A stretch of DNA of 64,000 nucleotides from DAOUEG01 sp964595455. GTDB taxonomy: Bacteria > Chloroflexota > Dehalococcoidia > Dehalococcoidales > RBG-16-60-22. The position numbers and the translations under genes are program-made. The DNA lies in assembly GCA_964595455.1 (NCBI GenBank), contig CAZQQL010000003.1, forward strand, positions 1 through 64,000, read 5' to 3'. How positions within the stretch are numbered: position 1 is the stretch's first letter; the number at the start of each line of letters is the position of its first letter. This document shows positions 24,973-34,510 of the stretch, piece after piece. The notes under the pieces are model-generated. The model was not told where the DNA came from. It made no database searches and saw only the letters and a program-made list of their open reading frames with translations.

Positions 24973-25454
24973 ACGAACTGCCGCGGCGTCCCAAGCTCGA
25001 TGAGTACTTTCTCAAGCTCGCCTCCGTAGTGGCGGAGCGGTCCACCTGCCGCCGGCACCACATGGGGGCCATCGCCGTGCGGGACAAACATATCCTCGCC
25101 ACCGGCTACAACGGGGCGGCAGCGGGACTCAAGGACTGCCTGGAGCTTGGCTGTCTGCGGGACGAGCTGGGCATCCCGTCCGGCACCCGCCACGAGATCT
25201 GCCGCGCTATCCACGCCGAGCAGAACGCCATCATCCAGGCGGCCCTCCACGGTGTCAGCCTGGAAGGCGCGACGATGTACTGCACACATACGCCCTGCAT
25301 CCTCTGCGCCAAGATGATGGTCAATGCACGGATCGCCCGGTCCGTGTCCTTCGGGAAGTACCAGGACGACCAGTTCATCAAGCTGTTCGAGGAGGCCGGC
25401 ATAGAAGTTTCTATACTGCCGCGGCCACCGGAGATTATTACGTTCCTGGACTAG
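24969..25454 (+). CDS. dCMP/cytidine deaminase family protein (ComEB-like)
   Basis: The 161-residue zinc deaminase has the catalytic HAEQNA motif and the zinc ligands in TPCILCAKM. The N-terminal GAIAVRDKHILATGYNG segment fits dCMP deaminases, which make dUMP for thymidylate synthesis. It is coupled to the upstream kinase by ATGA overlap. Confidence 0.92.
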   Translation: MNELPRRPKLDEYFLKLASVVAERSTCRRHHMGAIAVRDKHILATGYNGAAAGLKDCLELGCLRDELGIPSGTRHEICRAIHAEQNAIIQAALHGVSLEGATMYCTHTPCILCAKMMVNARIARSVSFGKYQDDQFIKLFEEAGIEVSILPRPPEIITFLD

Positions 25455-25498
25455 GGTATCGGAAAGTCTGGGTATCACCAAATGCTCGGAGGGTAGAT

Positions 25499-26941
25499 AT
25501 GGTAAAGAACATAACCCGTCCTCAAGCCGCAGCACTCACGGACCCGGTCAAGATAGATACTGGCAACGTGTCCGGAACCATACTCGGAGAACCCGGCAGT
25601 GAAGTACGCGTCTATCGGGGAATTCCCTATGCGGCGCCGCCCGTTGGGGACCTGCGCTGGAAGCCGCCTCAGCCCATTACCGTATGGCAGGGAATCCGTG
25701 AATGCACAGCTTTCAGCCTGGCGGCCCCCCAGCAGAGGCCGCCTTCAAGTCCCAAGCTGGATATTCCCCAGGGTGAAGACTGCTTATACGTTAACGTTCT
25801 GACACCGGCCCGGACAGTGGAGGAAAAGCTGCCGGTAATGGTCTGGATGCATGGCGGCGGTTACATGGCCGGCAGCGGCAACGAGTCCATGTTCAACAAT
25901 ATCAGCCTTCCCCGGCAGGGTATTGTGCTGGTAAACGTCGGAATGCGGCTCGGCGTCTTTGGCCTGTTGGCCCATCCTCTACTGTCCGCGGAGTCCCCGC
26001 GTAGCGTCTCGGGAAACTATCTTTTCCTTGACATGATTACCGCTCTGGAATGGGTACAAAGGAACATTGCCGCCTTCGGCGGCGATCCCGCCAACGTTAC
26101 CATTTTCGGCGAATCAGGCGGGGGCGCGAAAGTAGCGACCCTGCTGGTTACTCCTTTAGCCAAAGGCCTTTTCCATCACGCCATCTGCGAGAGCGGTTCG
26201 GCATTCGCTCCGATCGCCCCTGGTAAAAATCCGGTGGAACTTGAAGCGGTCGGGAAAAAACTGTTTACCCAGCTTGGCATCGATGACGAAAAGGACCCGT
26301 TGGCGGCGGCGCGGGCCATTCCGTGGGAAAAAATCATGGCAGCCGAGACCGCCATGACTCCGGTATCCGATCAACCGTCGCATATGTGGGATGCCGTCGT
26401 TGACGGCTGGCTCCTGCCCGATACCGCGGCCAATATTTTTCGGGCAGGAAAACAGAATACGGCGTCCCTGATAACCTGCGCTAACCTCGGCGAACTAACG
26501 GGGCCGGGCTCGCTGGTCATGCCCTGGATAATCCCTGCCTATGCAGCCATGCTCTCCAGCGAACGTGGGGCCGGCGCCAGGGTTTTCGCGTGTATCTTCG
26601 ACCAGGTCCCGGACGGCTGGAAACGGGAAGGCTGCGTTTCCTTTCATGCGGTTGAGCTGCCCTACGTTTTCGGGTGTGTCAACAGCGAGAAGGAGTGGAC
26701 CGGCCTCCATCATATCGCTGCACCGGCCGGCGCCGGATCCCACCTCCCGGAAATATCAGAAACGGACATCCATGTTTCGGAATTGATGATGAAGATGTGG
26801 GCGCAGTATGCCCGGACGGGAGACCCGAACGTTGAGGGCCTTACCCCCTGGCCGGCCTGGGAGCCTGGGTCGGACCGGTACCTGTACGTCAACGATACCT
26901 TGCAGGCAAAAACGGGATTTTCCAAAGTGCCCGGAGCATAG
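25499..26941 (+). CDS. Carboxylesterase type B
   Basis: The 480-residue protein begins with the family pattern VRVYRGIPYAAPPVGDLRW, has EDCLYVNV, the oxyanion motif WMHGGGY and the nucleophile elbow GESGGG (the family usually has GESAGG). The C-terminal catalytic His is probably in SFHAVELPYVFG. No signal peptide is seen, so it should be cytoplasmic. A GGAGGG ribosome site precedes the ATG. Confidence 0.92.
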   Translation: MVKNITRPQAAALTDPVKIDTGNVSGTILGEPGSEVRVYRGIPYAAPPVGDLRWKPPQPITVWQGIRECTAFSLAAPQQRPPSSPKLDIPQGEDCLYVNVLTPARTVEEKLPVMVWMHGGGYMAGSGNESMFNNISLPRQGIVLVNVGMRLGVFGLLAHPLLSAESPRSVSGNYLFLDMITALEWVQRNIAAFGGDPANVTIFGESGGGAKVATLLVTPLAKGLFHHAICESGSAFAPIAPGKNPVELEAVGKKLFTQLGIDDEKDPLAAARAIPWEKIMAAETAMTPVSDQPSHMWDAVVDGWLLPDTAANIFRAGKQNTASLITCANLGELTGPGSLVMPWIIPAYAAMLSSERGAGARVFACIFDQVPDGWKREGCVSFHAVELPYVFGCVNSEKEWTGLHHIAAPAGAGSHLPEISETDIHVSELMMKMWAQYARTGDPNVEGLTPWPAWEPGSDRYLYVNDTLQAKTGFSKVPGA

Positions 26942-26983
26942 AGGGTAACCGTTCACGTTTGAAATCGATCGGGTCCGAAGGAC

Positions 26984-27925
26984 TTACTTCTTCCGCCCGA
27001 TGACCTTCTTGACCGCCGCCACGATATCTTTAGACGTCAGGTGGTAGTGCGCGAGGAGTTCTTCCGGAGAGCCTGACTGCCCGAAGACGTTCTGTACCGC
27101 CACGAATTCCACGGGTGTGGGGATATTGCAGGCCAGGATGTCCGCCACGGTACTGCCCATGCCCCCGTGACGCTGGTGCTCTTCGGCGGTAACGATGGCC
27201 CCGGTCTCCCTGGCGGCTTTGATGACGGCGGCTTCGTCCATAGGTTTGACCGTCGCCATATTGAGCACCCGGCAGTGAATGCCGTCGAAGGCAAGCTGGT
27301 CCGCGGCTTCCAGCGCGGCACTGACCATAACGCCGATGGCAATGATGGTCACGTCCGTGCCGTCCCTTAATTCGCAGGCCTTGCCGATCTCAAACATGTA
27401 ATCAGGACGATTGATGACCGGCAGCTTGGCGCGCGGCAGCCGGACGTAGACCGGCCCCTTATGCTCCGCCACGGCCCGTATGGCGCGGTCCGTCTCGATG
27501 GAATCAGACGGCACGATGACCGTGAAGCCCGGCAGCGAACAGATGAGGGCGAGGTCTTCCAGTGCCTGGTGCGAGCCGCCATCCTCGCCGACGGTCACGC
27601 CGGCATGGGTGGCGACGATTTTTACATTAAGCTTCGATTGCGCCACGGAGACGCGGACCTGGTCGAAGCAGCGCCCGGTGGCGAACACGGCGAAACTGCT
27701 GGCGAACGGTATCTTGCCGGAAGCGGCCAGGCCGGCGGCGATGCCGATCATGTTGGCCTCGGCGATGCCGACGTCGAAATAGCGGTCCGGGAACTCAGCG
27801 GCGAAGTACTTGACCATCGTTGAAGGCCCAAGATCAGCGTCCAGCACGACGATGTCCCGGTTGGTCTTCCCCAGTTCCAGCAGGGTCTTGCCGTAGGTCT
27901 CGCGCGGGGCTATCTTCTCGGACAC
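26984..27925 (-). CDS. tktB: Transketolase, C-terminal subunit
   Basis: The 313-residue subunit carries the pyrimidine-binding and C-terminal domains of transketolase: DLGPSTMVKYF, DVGIAEANMIGIAAGLA, the THAGVTVGEDGGSHQ loop and PSDSIE. The GTG at 27925 is taken as start because AAGGAG lies upstream inside the end of the N-terminal subunit gene; the frame runs on as a false extension to 28294. The two-gene transketolase is common in anaerobes and archaea. With the N subunit it moves two-carbon units in the pentose phosphate pathway. Confidence 0.92.
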   Translation of the reverse strand: MSEKIAPRETYGKTLLELGKTNRDIVVLDADLGPSTMVKYFAAEFPDRYFDVGIAEANMIGIAAGLAASGKIPFASSFAVFATGRCFDQVRVSVAQSKLNVKIVATHAGVTVGEDGGSHQALEDLALICSLPGFTVIVPSDSIETDRAIRAVAEHKGPVYVRLPRAKLPVINRPDYMFEIGKACELRDGTDVTIIAIGVMVSAALEAADQLAFDGIHCRVLNMATVKPMDEAAVIKAARETGAIVTAEEHQRHGGMGSTVADILACNIPTPVEFVAVQNVFGQSGSPEELLAHYHLTSKDIVAAVKKVIGRKK

Positions 27926-27927
27926 GG

Positions 27928-28770
27928 TTATGCCAGCTCCTTCAGCGCCTGTTCCAGTTGCTCGGCGTTCGGCGCCTTGCCGTGGAAGTCCACGTTGTTC
28001 TCCATGAAACTCACACCCTTGCCCTTGACGGTCCGGGCGATGATAGCGGTTGGTTTTCCTTTGGTGCTCTTCGCTTTCTGGATGGCGTCGTACACCTGCC
28101 GCAGGTCGTGGCCGTCTATCTCGAGGACGTTCCAATTGAACGCCTCGAACTTCTTGCCGAGCGGGTCCACGTTCATGATGTCCGCAACTTTCCCGCTGAG
28201 TTGAAGACCGTTCTTGTCCACGATGGCGGTCAGGTTGTCCAGCTTGAAATGGCCGGCGGCCATGGCGGCTTCCCAGACCTGGCCTTCCTCGCACTCACCA
28301 TCGGAGAGCAGGGCATAGACGCGGTAGTCTTTCCTGTCGAGCCTTCCCGCCAGAGCGATGCCGTCGGCAAAGGAAAGTCCCTGCCCGAGGCTCCCGGAAG
28401 ACATCTCCACGCCCGGCGTGTGGGTGCGATCGGCGTGGCCCTGAAGGTGCGAACCGAACTGCCGCAGCGTGTCCAGTTCCTCTGCCGGGAAGTAGCCGCA
28501 TTCCGCCAGCGCCACGTAGAGCACGGGGGCAGCGTGGCCCTTGCTGAGGATGAAACGGTCGCGGTCCGGCCAGGAAGGATCGCCCGGTCGGTGCCGCATG
28601 ACCTTCCAGTAGAGTGTGGCAACGATTTCCACCGCGGAAAGGGAGCCGCCGGGGTGGCCGCTGCCGGCTTTAGCGAGCATGGTAAGGATGCGGCGCCGCA
28701 TGCGTTTCGTCACGGCGGCGAGGTCTTCATTGGAGGTAAAGAGCGGCGCTGGTACGGTCGTCATATGCAA
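27928..28770 (-). CDS. tktA: Transketolase, N-terminal subunit
   Basis: The 280-residue subunit has the thiamine-diphosphate domain: GHPGGSLS, KGHAAPVLY, SGSLGQGLS and the GDGECxEG-type motif as SDGECEEGQ. The ATG at 28770 or the one at 28764 may be used. The stop is two bases from the start of the C subunit, so the two are translated together. Confidence 0.93.
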   Translation of the reverse strand: MHMTTVPAPLFTSNEDLAAVTKRMRRRILTMLAKAGSGHPGGSLSAVEIVATLYWKVMRHRPGDPSWPDRDRFILSKGHAAPVLYVALAECGYFPAEELDTLRQFGSHLQGHADRTHTPGVEMSSGSLGQGLSFADGIALAGRLDRKDYRVYALLSDGECEEGQVWEAAMAAGHFKLDNLTAIVDKNGLQLSGKVADIMNVDPLGKKFEAFNWNVLEIDGHDLRQVYDAIQKAKSTKGKPTAIIARTVKGKGVSFMENNVDFHGKAPNAEQLEQALKELA

Positions 28771-28791
28771 CTATTATACGTTAATCATCGT

Positions 28792-29565
28792 TCAGCCGTC
28801 CACCGCGGAAGCCAGCAGCGCAATAAGCTCGGAACAACCGCCCTGTCGGAGGAAATCAGCGTGGTTTCGGACGTTCTCGAATTTCCGTCCCATTATCCTG
28901 GCGCAGGTGAAATCAGGACCGAAGTTTTCGGTGAAACGGTCGAGGATTTTCTTGATATTGGGATCGACGGCCAGTCCCAGGACAACATCATGCTTCATTG
29001 CGTGGGCCCATATGGCGGCCCCGAGTGCGCCACAACCGCTCCCGCTCAGACCGATGCCTCCGGCCAGTCCCGCCGCCATGACGACATGCTGGTCGGAGAG
29101 ACCTGCTTTCCGCGCCAGCAGGGCGGCGCAACTGACGGGAGGAGGAGGAACTTCATGTGGGGGAACTGCACAAACTATGTCGATTTCCGCCATGCTCGCG
29201 CGGGCGATGCCCGGGGTCATGGTGAAGCAGCCGAGCGCTCTTCCGGTAACAACATATTTTACCATCTGGCTAACTCGTACCTTTTCCCGGAGGTCCAGGC
29301 CGGAGATGGCGAGACAATCGATGGCTTTAGCCCGGTTGCGCCGGCGGAAAGTATCGACGATACGTTGTGAAGCCAGCACGGCGGCGGCTTCCGCGGCGGG
29401 ACCGGGACCGAAAACCCGGTACGACTGCGCTCCGGCGGCGAGGGAAGCCCCCCACACCATGCCGCATTGATAACCGTTGTTGGCGATACCGCCCGCCAGG
29501 ATGGCGCTGGCATGTTCCTCGGTTTCCAGAGGGTGACCCATAGCGTGGTCAAGCACGCATGACAT
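28792..29565 (-). CDS. C_GCAxxG_C_C family redox-active protein
   Basis: The 257-residue protein contains two versions of the Cys/Gly segment: NGYQCGMVWGASLAAG (about residues 30-45) and GSGCGALGAAIW near residue 178, then the Cys-containing FTCARIMGRKF and GGCSEL ends. The family is annotated as putative redox-active with unknown role. The pattern suggests an internal duplication. It lies upstream of and in the same orientation as transketolase but with a 21-bp gap. Confidence 0.75.
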   Translation of the reverse strand: MSCVLDHAMGHPLETEEHASAILAGGIANNGYQCGMVWGASLAAGAQSYRVFGPGPAAEAAAVLASQRIVDTFRRRNRAKAIDCLAISGLDLREKVRVSQMVKYVVTGRALGCFTMTPGIARASMAEIDIVCAVPPHEVPPPPVSCAALLARKAGLSDQHVVMAAGLAGGIGLSGSGCGALGAAIWAHAMKHDVVLGLAVDPNIKKILDRFTENFGPDFTCARIMGRKFENVRNHADFLRQGGCSELIALLASAVDG

Positions 29566-29704
29566 TGCCTCCGATCACATGCCCTTTTTGATGAATGTCC
29601 GGATGGAGCCCCAGTATGGGATTTGCCGCTTTTCCTTTACCATTCTGCGCCTCACCTTTCTTGCTGGTATAAGCCATGGACAGGTCCGGCGGTCCGGACT
29701 GTCC

Positions 29705-30721
29705 TTATTTGGTTGCAGTAACAATGCTCCGGTTGAGGATGGTTGGCGAGTAATGGAAATCCGCGAACCCGGTTTCGGAGAGCAGCTTTCTGAGTTCTCC
29801 GGTAGAGTAGCATTTTCCCTCTGAGGAGAACATCAGCAGGACGGAGTATTCGGCGACGGAGACGGGGCCGTTCCTGGCTTCGTTCAGATGGGCGTCATGG
29901 ATGATGAGCCGCCCGCCCGGCGCCAGGTTGCGGTACGAGTTCTGAAGGATCACGGTCACCTGCGGGACGTCCCAGTCGTGGAGGATGTGGGAGAGGAGAT
30001 GGACGTCATACCCGCCGGGGAGTTCATCGCGGAACATGTCCCCGGCGATGACCTTGAGCCTGTCCGTGAGTCCTGACTTTTCGGCTGACTGCCGCGCCAG
30101 CTGGTCGATGGGTGGTTTCTCGAAGACCCCGGCCGTCATATGAGGATTGTCTTCCAGCACGACCTGCGCGTAGATGCCGGTGGCCCCACCGATGTCCAGC
30201 AGGCGACGGCTGTCTGAAAAATCGAAAGCTCCGGCCAGTCCCGCCGCCAGGTAAGCCCCGCGGCTGTTCATCCCGGCGGTGAAAGATGCTGCGAATTCCT
30301 CGTCTTCCATGGCTTTCGCCCATGCCTCACCGGATCTGGCGGCGGCCCAGTTGGCTGTTTCTCCGGTCCGGAGCACACGGAGCATGTCTGCGCAGATGGG
30401 GCGGGCTTTCAGTGAATCGACGTAGGAAGTGAGATCATACCGGCTTTCCTTCGTGAGATAGGTGCGAGCGGTATCCGTGAGGGAGAACCGGAAACCTGTT
30501 TCCTCCACGAACCCGTAGGATTTGAACAGGGACAGCATAACGTCCGCCGGTCTCGGCCGGATGTCGAATAGCTTGCAGATACCGGAAAGGTCAAGGGACG
30601 TTTCAGCAAGCTGATTAAAGAAATCGAGGTGGGCGACGGCGGTGATGAACAGGTCGTCCGCAAAAGAGCCGTCACGCAGACGGAATATGGTTTCCGGGGA
30701 CGTCTTTGGTGTCACGCTCAT
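29705..30721 (-). CDS. SAM-dependent O-methyltransferase (acetylserotonin-O-MT-like)
   Basis: The 338-residue protein has an N-terminal winged-helix dimerisation domain and a Rossmann methyltransferase domain with LLDIGGATGIYAQVVL, LLSHILHDWDVPQV and LAPGGRLIIHD. This is the layout of the hydroxyneurosporene/acetylserotonin O-methyltransferase family. The substrate is unknown. A GGAG site precedes the ATG at 30721. A hairpin (29678-29704, GGACAG/CTGTCC) sits directly after the stop. Confidence 0.88.
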   Translation of the reverse strand: MSVTPKTSPETIFRLRDGSFADDLFITAVAHLDFFNQLAETSLDLSGICKLFDIRPRPADVMLSLFKSYGFVEETGFRFSLTDTARTYLTKESRYDLTSYVDSLKARPICADMLRVLRTGETANWAAARSGEAWAKAMEDEEFAASFTAGMNSRGAYLAAGLAGAFDFSDSRRLLDIGGATGIYAQVVLEDNPHMTAGVFEKPPIDQLARQSAEKSGLTDRLKVIAGDMFRDELPGGYDVHLLSHILHDWDVPQVTVILQNSYRNLAPGGRLIIHDAHLNEARNGPVSVAEYSVLLMFSSEGKCYSTGELRKLLSETGFADFHYSPTILNRSIVTATK

Positions 30722-30844
30722 ATTGTTAACTCCGCTACAGCAAGTACTATCAGCAACTGTGTCACTAATTGTAGCACATTAGTCACCGGGAATTGATAAT
30801 GGCAGCCGGATATGATTAAATTAATAGGTTGGAAAGGGGAATAT

Positions 30845-31495
30845 ATGGAAGAACTTAAACTTAAAGCAACCAAGAGAGATGTCCTCGGCAAACGGAACCG
30901 CTTCCTGCGCAAACAGGGGATCACGCCGGCTCATCTCTTCGGTCATAACATCGAATCCATGGCCCTCCAGTGTGAAACCGCCGACCTTAAGAAGGTCATC
31001 GACCATGCCGGGACGTCCCGCCTCGTCACCCTGACGGTCGCCGGTGATAAAAGCGCCAAAAACGTCTTCGTGCGTGAGATACAACGTGATGCCTTCACCA
31101 AGCAACTTATCCATGTTGATCTCTACCAGGTCCAGAAAGGCGAGAAGATCTCCATGAACGTGCCCATCGTTCTCGTTGGGGAAGCTCCCGCCCTTAAAGG
31201 AAAAGGCCGCCTGTTAACGCACGGCATCGAGGAACTACACATCGAGTGTCTGCCGGAAAACGTGCCGCCGCAGATCGAGGTCGATATCAGCGTACTTGCA
31301 GAAGTCGATGACATGATTCATGTCAAGGACCTCCATTTGGGCAAAGATATCACCGTTCTTGCCGACCCCGATCAGCTCCTTGCCAGGGTATCCGAAGTAT
31401 CCATGAAGGCCGCTGCTGAAGCCGAGGCCGAGGAAGAAGGCGCAGCCGCCGAAGCTGAAGCTGCTCCGGCCGCTGAAGAGGCCGCTTCGGAGTAA
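30845..31495 (+). CDS. rplY: Ribosomal protein L25 / general stress protein Ctc
   Basis: The 216-residue protein is the long (CTC) form of bL25, which binds 5S rRNA. It starts ELKLKATKRDVLGKRNRFLRK, has the VDLYQV and VPIVLVGEAPALKGKG segments and a C-terminal TL5-type domain ending in an Ala/Glu-rich tail. The ATG at 30845 follows AGGGG; the frame extends to 30812 without a ribosome site. Confidence 0.95.
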   Translation: MEELKLKATKRDVLGKRNRFLRKQGITPAHLFGHNIESMALQCETADLKKVIDHAGTSRLVTLTVAGDKSAKNVFVREIQRDAFTKQLIHVDLYQVQKGEKISMNVPIVLVGEAPALKGKGRLLTHGIEELHIECLPENVPPQIEVDISVLAEVDDMIHVKDLHLGKDITVLADPDQLLARVSEVSMKAAAEAEAEEEGAAAEAEAAPAAEEAASE

Positions 31496-31528
31496 CGCCC
31501 GGTCCGTCCGGGACGCTGTGGAACGAGC

Positions 31529-32368
31529 ATGATAATAGATTTCCACGCGCATGTGCTGCCGCCCGCTATACGGGACAACCGCAGCCGCTGTGTGGAGAAA
31601 GATGCCGCTTTCGCCTCCATTTACCGGGAGGCGAAAGCGGCCATCGTTTCTACGGAAGACCTCATCGATACCATGGACCGGCTGGGCATCGATGTCACAG
31701 TCATCGTCAACTATTCCTGGAGCACGGCGGAATTATGCCGGGAAACCAACGACTACATCCTCGAATCCTGTGTCAGGTACCCGGACCGGCTGACCGGGTT
31801 TTGCGCCGTGTCAGATTTCACCTCCGAGGCCTCCCTGCAGGAAATGGGACGCTGCGCCGGAGCGGGCGCCCGCGGCATCGGGGAACTGAGACCGGATTTT
31901 CATCCGGACGTTTTCACCGACCAAAAGGCCATGATCCCGTTCGCAAGTATGTTGCGGGAGCATGACCTGCTGCTGCTGCTCCATACCTCGGAACCTGTCG
32001 GGCACCAATACCCCGGCAAAGGCACTGCCGTCCCGAGACTTGTTTATCCATTCCTGTCCGGCTTCCCGGAAATCACCACCATCTGCGCCCACTGGGGCGG
32101 CGGCCTGCCATTCTATGCGCTCATGCCGGAGGTGAAGAAAACGCTCGCCAACGTATACTTCGATTCGGCTGCGTCCCCGTTCCTGTACCGACCGGACATC
32201 TACCGGCAGGTCATCGGGTTGGTAGGCGCAGAGAAGGTGTTGTTCGGGAGCGATTACCCGGTTATGTCCCAGGCCCGCGTGTTGGCTGAAATGCGAACCG
32301 CGGACATCTCAGAGAAGGAGCGGGAACTGATACTGGGCGGCAATGCCCGCCGCCTCCTGGGCAGGTAA
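31529..32368 (+). CDS. Amidohydrolase-2 family metal-dependent hydrolase
   Basis: The 279-residue TIM-barrel protein has DFHAHVLPP at the start, a mid-barrel LLHTSEP, AHWGGGLPF and the late GSDYPV containing the catalytic Asp. Relatives include ACMSD-like decarboxylases and hydrolases of aromatic or cyclic substrates. The substrate is unknown. It is followed 3 bp later by thpR. Confidence 0.88.
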   Translation: MIIDFHAHVLPPAIRDNRSRCVEKDAAFASIYREAKAAIVSTEDLIDTMDRLGIDVTVIVNYSWSTAELCRETNDYILESCVRYPDRLTGFCAVSDFTSEASLQEMGRCAGAGARGIGELRPDFHPDVFTDQKAMIPFASMLREHDLLLLLHTSEPVGHQYPGKGTAVPRLVYPFLSGFPEITTICAHWGGGLPFYALMPEVKKTLANVYFDSAASPFLYRPDIYRQVIGLVGAEKVLFGSDYPVMSQARVLAEMRTADISEKERELILGGNARRLLGR

Positions 32369-32371
32369 GAC

Positions 32372-32947
32372 ATGAAAATCCGCTCCTTCATCGCCATATC
32401 TCTCCCCGCTGACATCAGGCGAGAACTTGCCCGCATCGAGACCGAACTCAGGAAAGGCGCCGGTGCGCCGGTCAAATGGGTTGAAACGGCTAATCTCCAC
32501 CTGACCCTGAAATTCCTTGGGGACATCGAATTTGAGAACATACCCGCCATTTTGGATGCAATGTATAAAGCGGCGGGGACAACAGGTCCCTTAAACATGG
32601 AACTCAACGGCCTCGGGGTGTTCCCGAGCCCGCGTAGAGTACGTATAGTCTGGGTGGGCCTCGGCGGGGAGACGGAGAAACTGGCCGCTCTCCAGCAGCG
32701 CCTTGAAATCTCATTGGAGCCCCTCGGGTTTGCCCGGGAATCGCGGGAATTTCAGCCCCACCTCACCATCGGGCGTGTCCGGGAGCAGGCTGGGCCGGCG
32801 GAACGCGAAGCCATCGGTGACCGCGTCCGGTCGTTCACTTCACCGGGTCCCCTGCCGTTCATCGCGGATGCTGTATACCTCATGAAAAGCGTCCTGACAC
32901 CTTCCGGTCCCATCTACAGCGAGCTTGGGAAAGTTTCTCTCGCCTAG
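32372..32947 (+). CDS. thpR: RNA 2',3'-cyclic phosphodiesterase (2H/LigT family)
   Basis: The two catalytic HxT motifs are present (HLTLKFLG and HLTIGRV), spaced as in the 2H phosphoesterase family. The 191-residue length fits ThpR, which opens 2',3'-cyclic phosphate ends of RNA. It lies 3 bp after the amidohydrolase and is probably co-transcribed. Confidence 0.92.
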   Translation: MKIRSFIAISLPADIRRELARIETELRKGAGAPVKWVETANLHLTLKFLGDIEFENIPAILDAMYKAAGTTGPLNMELNGLGVFPSPRRVRIVWVGLGGETEKLAALQQRLEISLEPLGFARESREFQPHLTIGRVREQAGPAEREAIGDRVRSFTSPGPLPFIADAVYLMKSVLTPSGPIYSELGKVSLA

Positions 32948-33073
32948 CCTGTTCCGGGGTACCCAACATTTATGAATTGTTTATGTCCCGGAGAACCCTG
33001 TTCATGTGTTGTTTAGCCCCCGGCCCATACAATGGAGAGAGTTAACGCCCGTGATGCCGCCCGGAGGTGTAAA

Positions 33074-34111
33074 ATGACCATTCCCAAAGAACATATCCTG
33101 CTTGTCGATGATGAAGAAGGGATTCGCTGCGTCCTGAACAAGGGACTCTCGATGCGGGGCTTCGAGTGCGATGAAGCCGAAAACGGCGATAGAGCCCTCG
33201 AGAAACTCGAGGAGAAACCGGCCGATCTCGTCATCATGGACATAAATATGCCGGGACGGTCAGGTTGTGAAGTCCTTCCGGACATCACGGCGCGGTTCCC
33301 GGAGACCGCCGTCATCATGTCGAGCGGCATCTCGGAAGCAACCGTCATCGCGGAATGCATAAAGAAGGGCGCCCAGGACTACATCAGCAAGCCGTTCCGC
33401 TTCGAGCAGGTGCTCCAGAGCGTTAACGGCACGCTGGACAAGCGCCGTGTCGCCCTCGATATCCAGCGGTATTTACAGGAAATGGGGCAGTATTCCGGGG
33501 AAAGCGGTGAAGAACCACGCAGGCTGTTCCTCGGCGCCATAGAAGGCCTGGTCAATACTCTGGAGTCCTGTGACGCTTACACCGCCGACCATTCCCATAA
33601 GGTCACCGACCTGGCTCTAACCATCGGCAAGGAATTGGGACTGAAGCCGGCTGACCTCGAAGACCTGCGCTGGGCAGCCCTCCTCCATGATGTCGGCAAG
33701 ATAGCTGTGGACCCGAACATCCTTAACAAGCCCGGTGAACTCACTGCCAGTGAATACCGCCACATCATGACTCATGCCATCGTCGGGCCGAACCTGGTCA
33801 AACCGTTTGTTAATCAACACATTGTCGAGATAATTTCGCATCACCACGACCACTACGATGGCAGCGGCTACGAACAGACTATCAAGGGCAAGAACATCCC
33901 GATAGGGGCGCGCATCATCGCCGTGGCGGACGCTTACCAGGCCATGATATCGGACCGCCCGTACCGCCGCGCCATGTCCCACGTGGACGCCATCGAAGAA
34001 CTGCTCTGGTTCTCCGGCACGCAATTCGATCCTATTATAGCCAATACCGCCATCAACCTCATCCAGAAACGCCAGATTTCCGTCAATCATCCCAGCCTGT
34101 CCTCCCGCTAG
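33074..34111 (+). CDS. Response regulator with HD-GYP-type output domain
   Basis: The N-terminal receiver (about residues 1-125) has LLVDDEEG, the phospho-acceptor in VIMDINMPG and K in ISKPF. The C-terminal HD-GYP domain has HSHKV, LLHDVGKI and HHHDHYDGSGYEQ, where the GYP of the name reads GYE. Such proteins usually degrade cyclic di-GMP in the cytoplasm. The ATG at 33074 follows GGAGGTG; a -10-like TACAAT (33028-33033) overlaps an upstream ATG at 33032, which supports the later start. No sensor kinase is adjacent. Confidence 0.9.
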   Translation: MTIPKEHILLVDDEEGIRCVLNKGLSMRGFECDEAENGDRALEKLEEKPADLVIMDINMPGRSGCEVLPDITARFPETAVIMSSGISEATVIAECIKKGAQDYISKPFRFEQVLQSVNGTLDKRRVALDIQRYLQEMGQYSGESGEEPRRLFLGAIEGLVNTLESCDAYTADHSHKVTDLALTIGKELGLKPADLEDLRWAALLHDVGKIAVDPNILNKPGELTASEYRHIMTHAIVGPNLVKPFVNQHIVEIISHHHDHYDGSGYEQTIKGKNIPIGARIIAVADAYQAMISDRPYRRAMSHVDAIEELLWFSGTQFDPIIANTAINLIQKRQISVNHPSLSSR

Positions 34112-34190
34112 CACGCGAGGCTGGTTGTTCGATACGAGGAGGGCGGGCTTATGCCCGCTCTCTCGCGCGTTTAAGTATGTCCTTACACGC

Positions 34191-34219
34191 TTGTCAAGTC
34201 GTATACCGATAGGTTATAC
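34191..34219 (+). promoter_or_regulatory. Promoter for zinc-ribbon/comF/hpf genes
   Basis: TTGTCA (34191-34196) and TTATAC (34214-34219) are separated by 17 bp and lie 42 bp upstream of the zinc-ribbon ATG, which has a GGAGGAG ribosome site. A GCGGGC/GCCCGC hairpin at 34143-34158 just upstream may end the HD-GYP transcript. Confidence 0.6.
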
Positions 34220-34261
34220 TTAGACGGTTTTACTTGAACTACTGGTTGGGAGGAGGACCCC

Positions 34262-34474
34262 ATGGAAAACATGACTTTCCCCAAGTGTCAGAAGTGCCAT
34301 TCCGGTGATCTCGTGCCGTTGTCCGATTTCGGGAGCCAGGGCGCTTCGATATGTTACAAGGCCTGGGTATGCACCAATCCTGATTGCGGCTTCAACCTCA
34401 AGATCAGGAACGGTGACGTCTACCTGAACGAGCCGATCATGAATGGGTCGCTCCACAGTTCCCGCGCCCGATAG
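34262..34474 (+). CDS. Small zinc-ribbon protein
   Basis: The 70-residue protein has CQKC near its start and CTNPDC later, with a further Cys at 31, so it likely binds one zinc. It starts with a strong ribosome site (GGAGGAG). It precedes comF and hpf and is likely in their transcript. No specific family is recognised. Confidence 0.7.
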   Translation: MENMTFPKCQKCHSGDLVPLSDFGSQGASICYKAWVCTNPDCGFNLKIRNGDVYLNEPIMNGSLHSSRAR

Positions 34475-34510
34475 CAGCGGGTAACGCAGAACAACCAGTG
34501 AGGTAGTCGG

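Noticed and set aside
27926..28294. Long N-terminal extension of the transketolase C subunit
   Set aside because: It is out of frame with and on the same strand as the N subunit coding region, and a GTG with a ribosome site lies at 27925.
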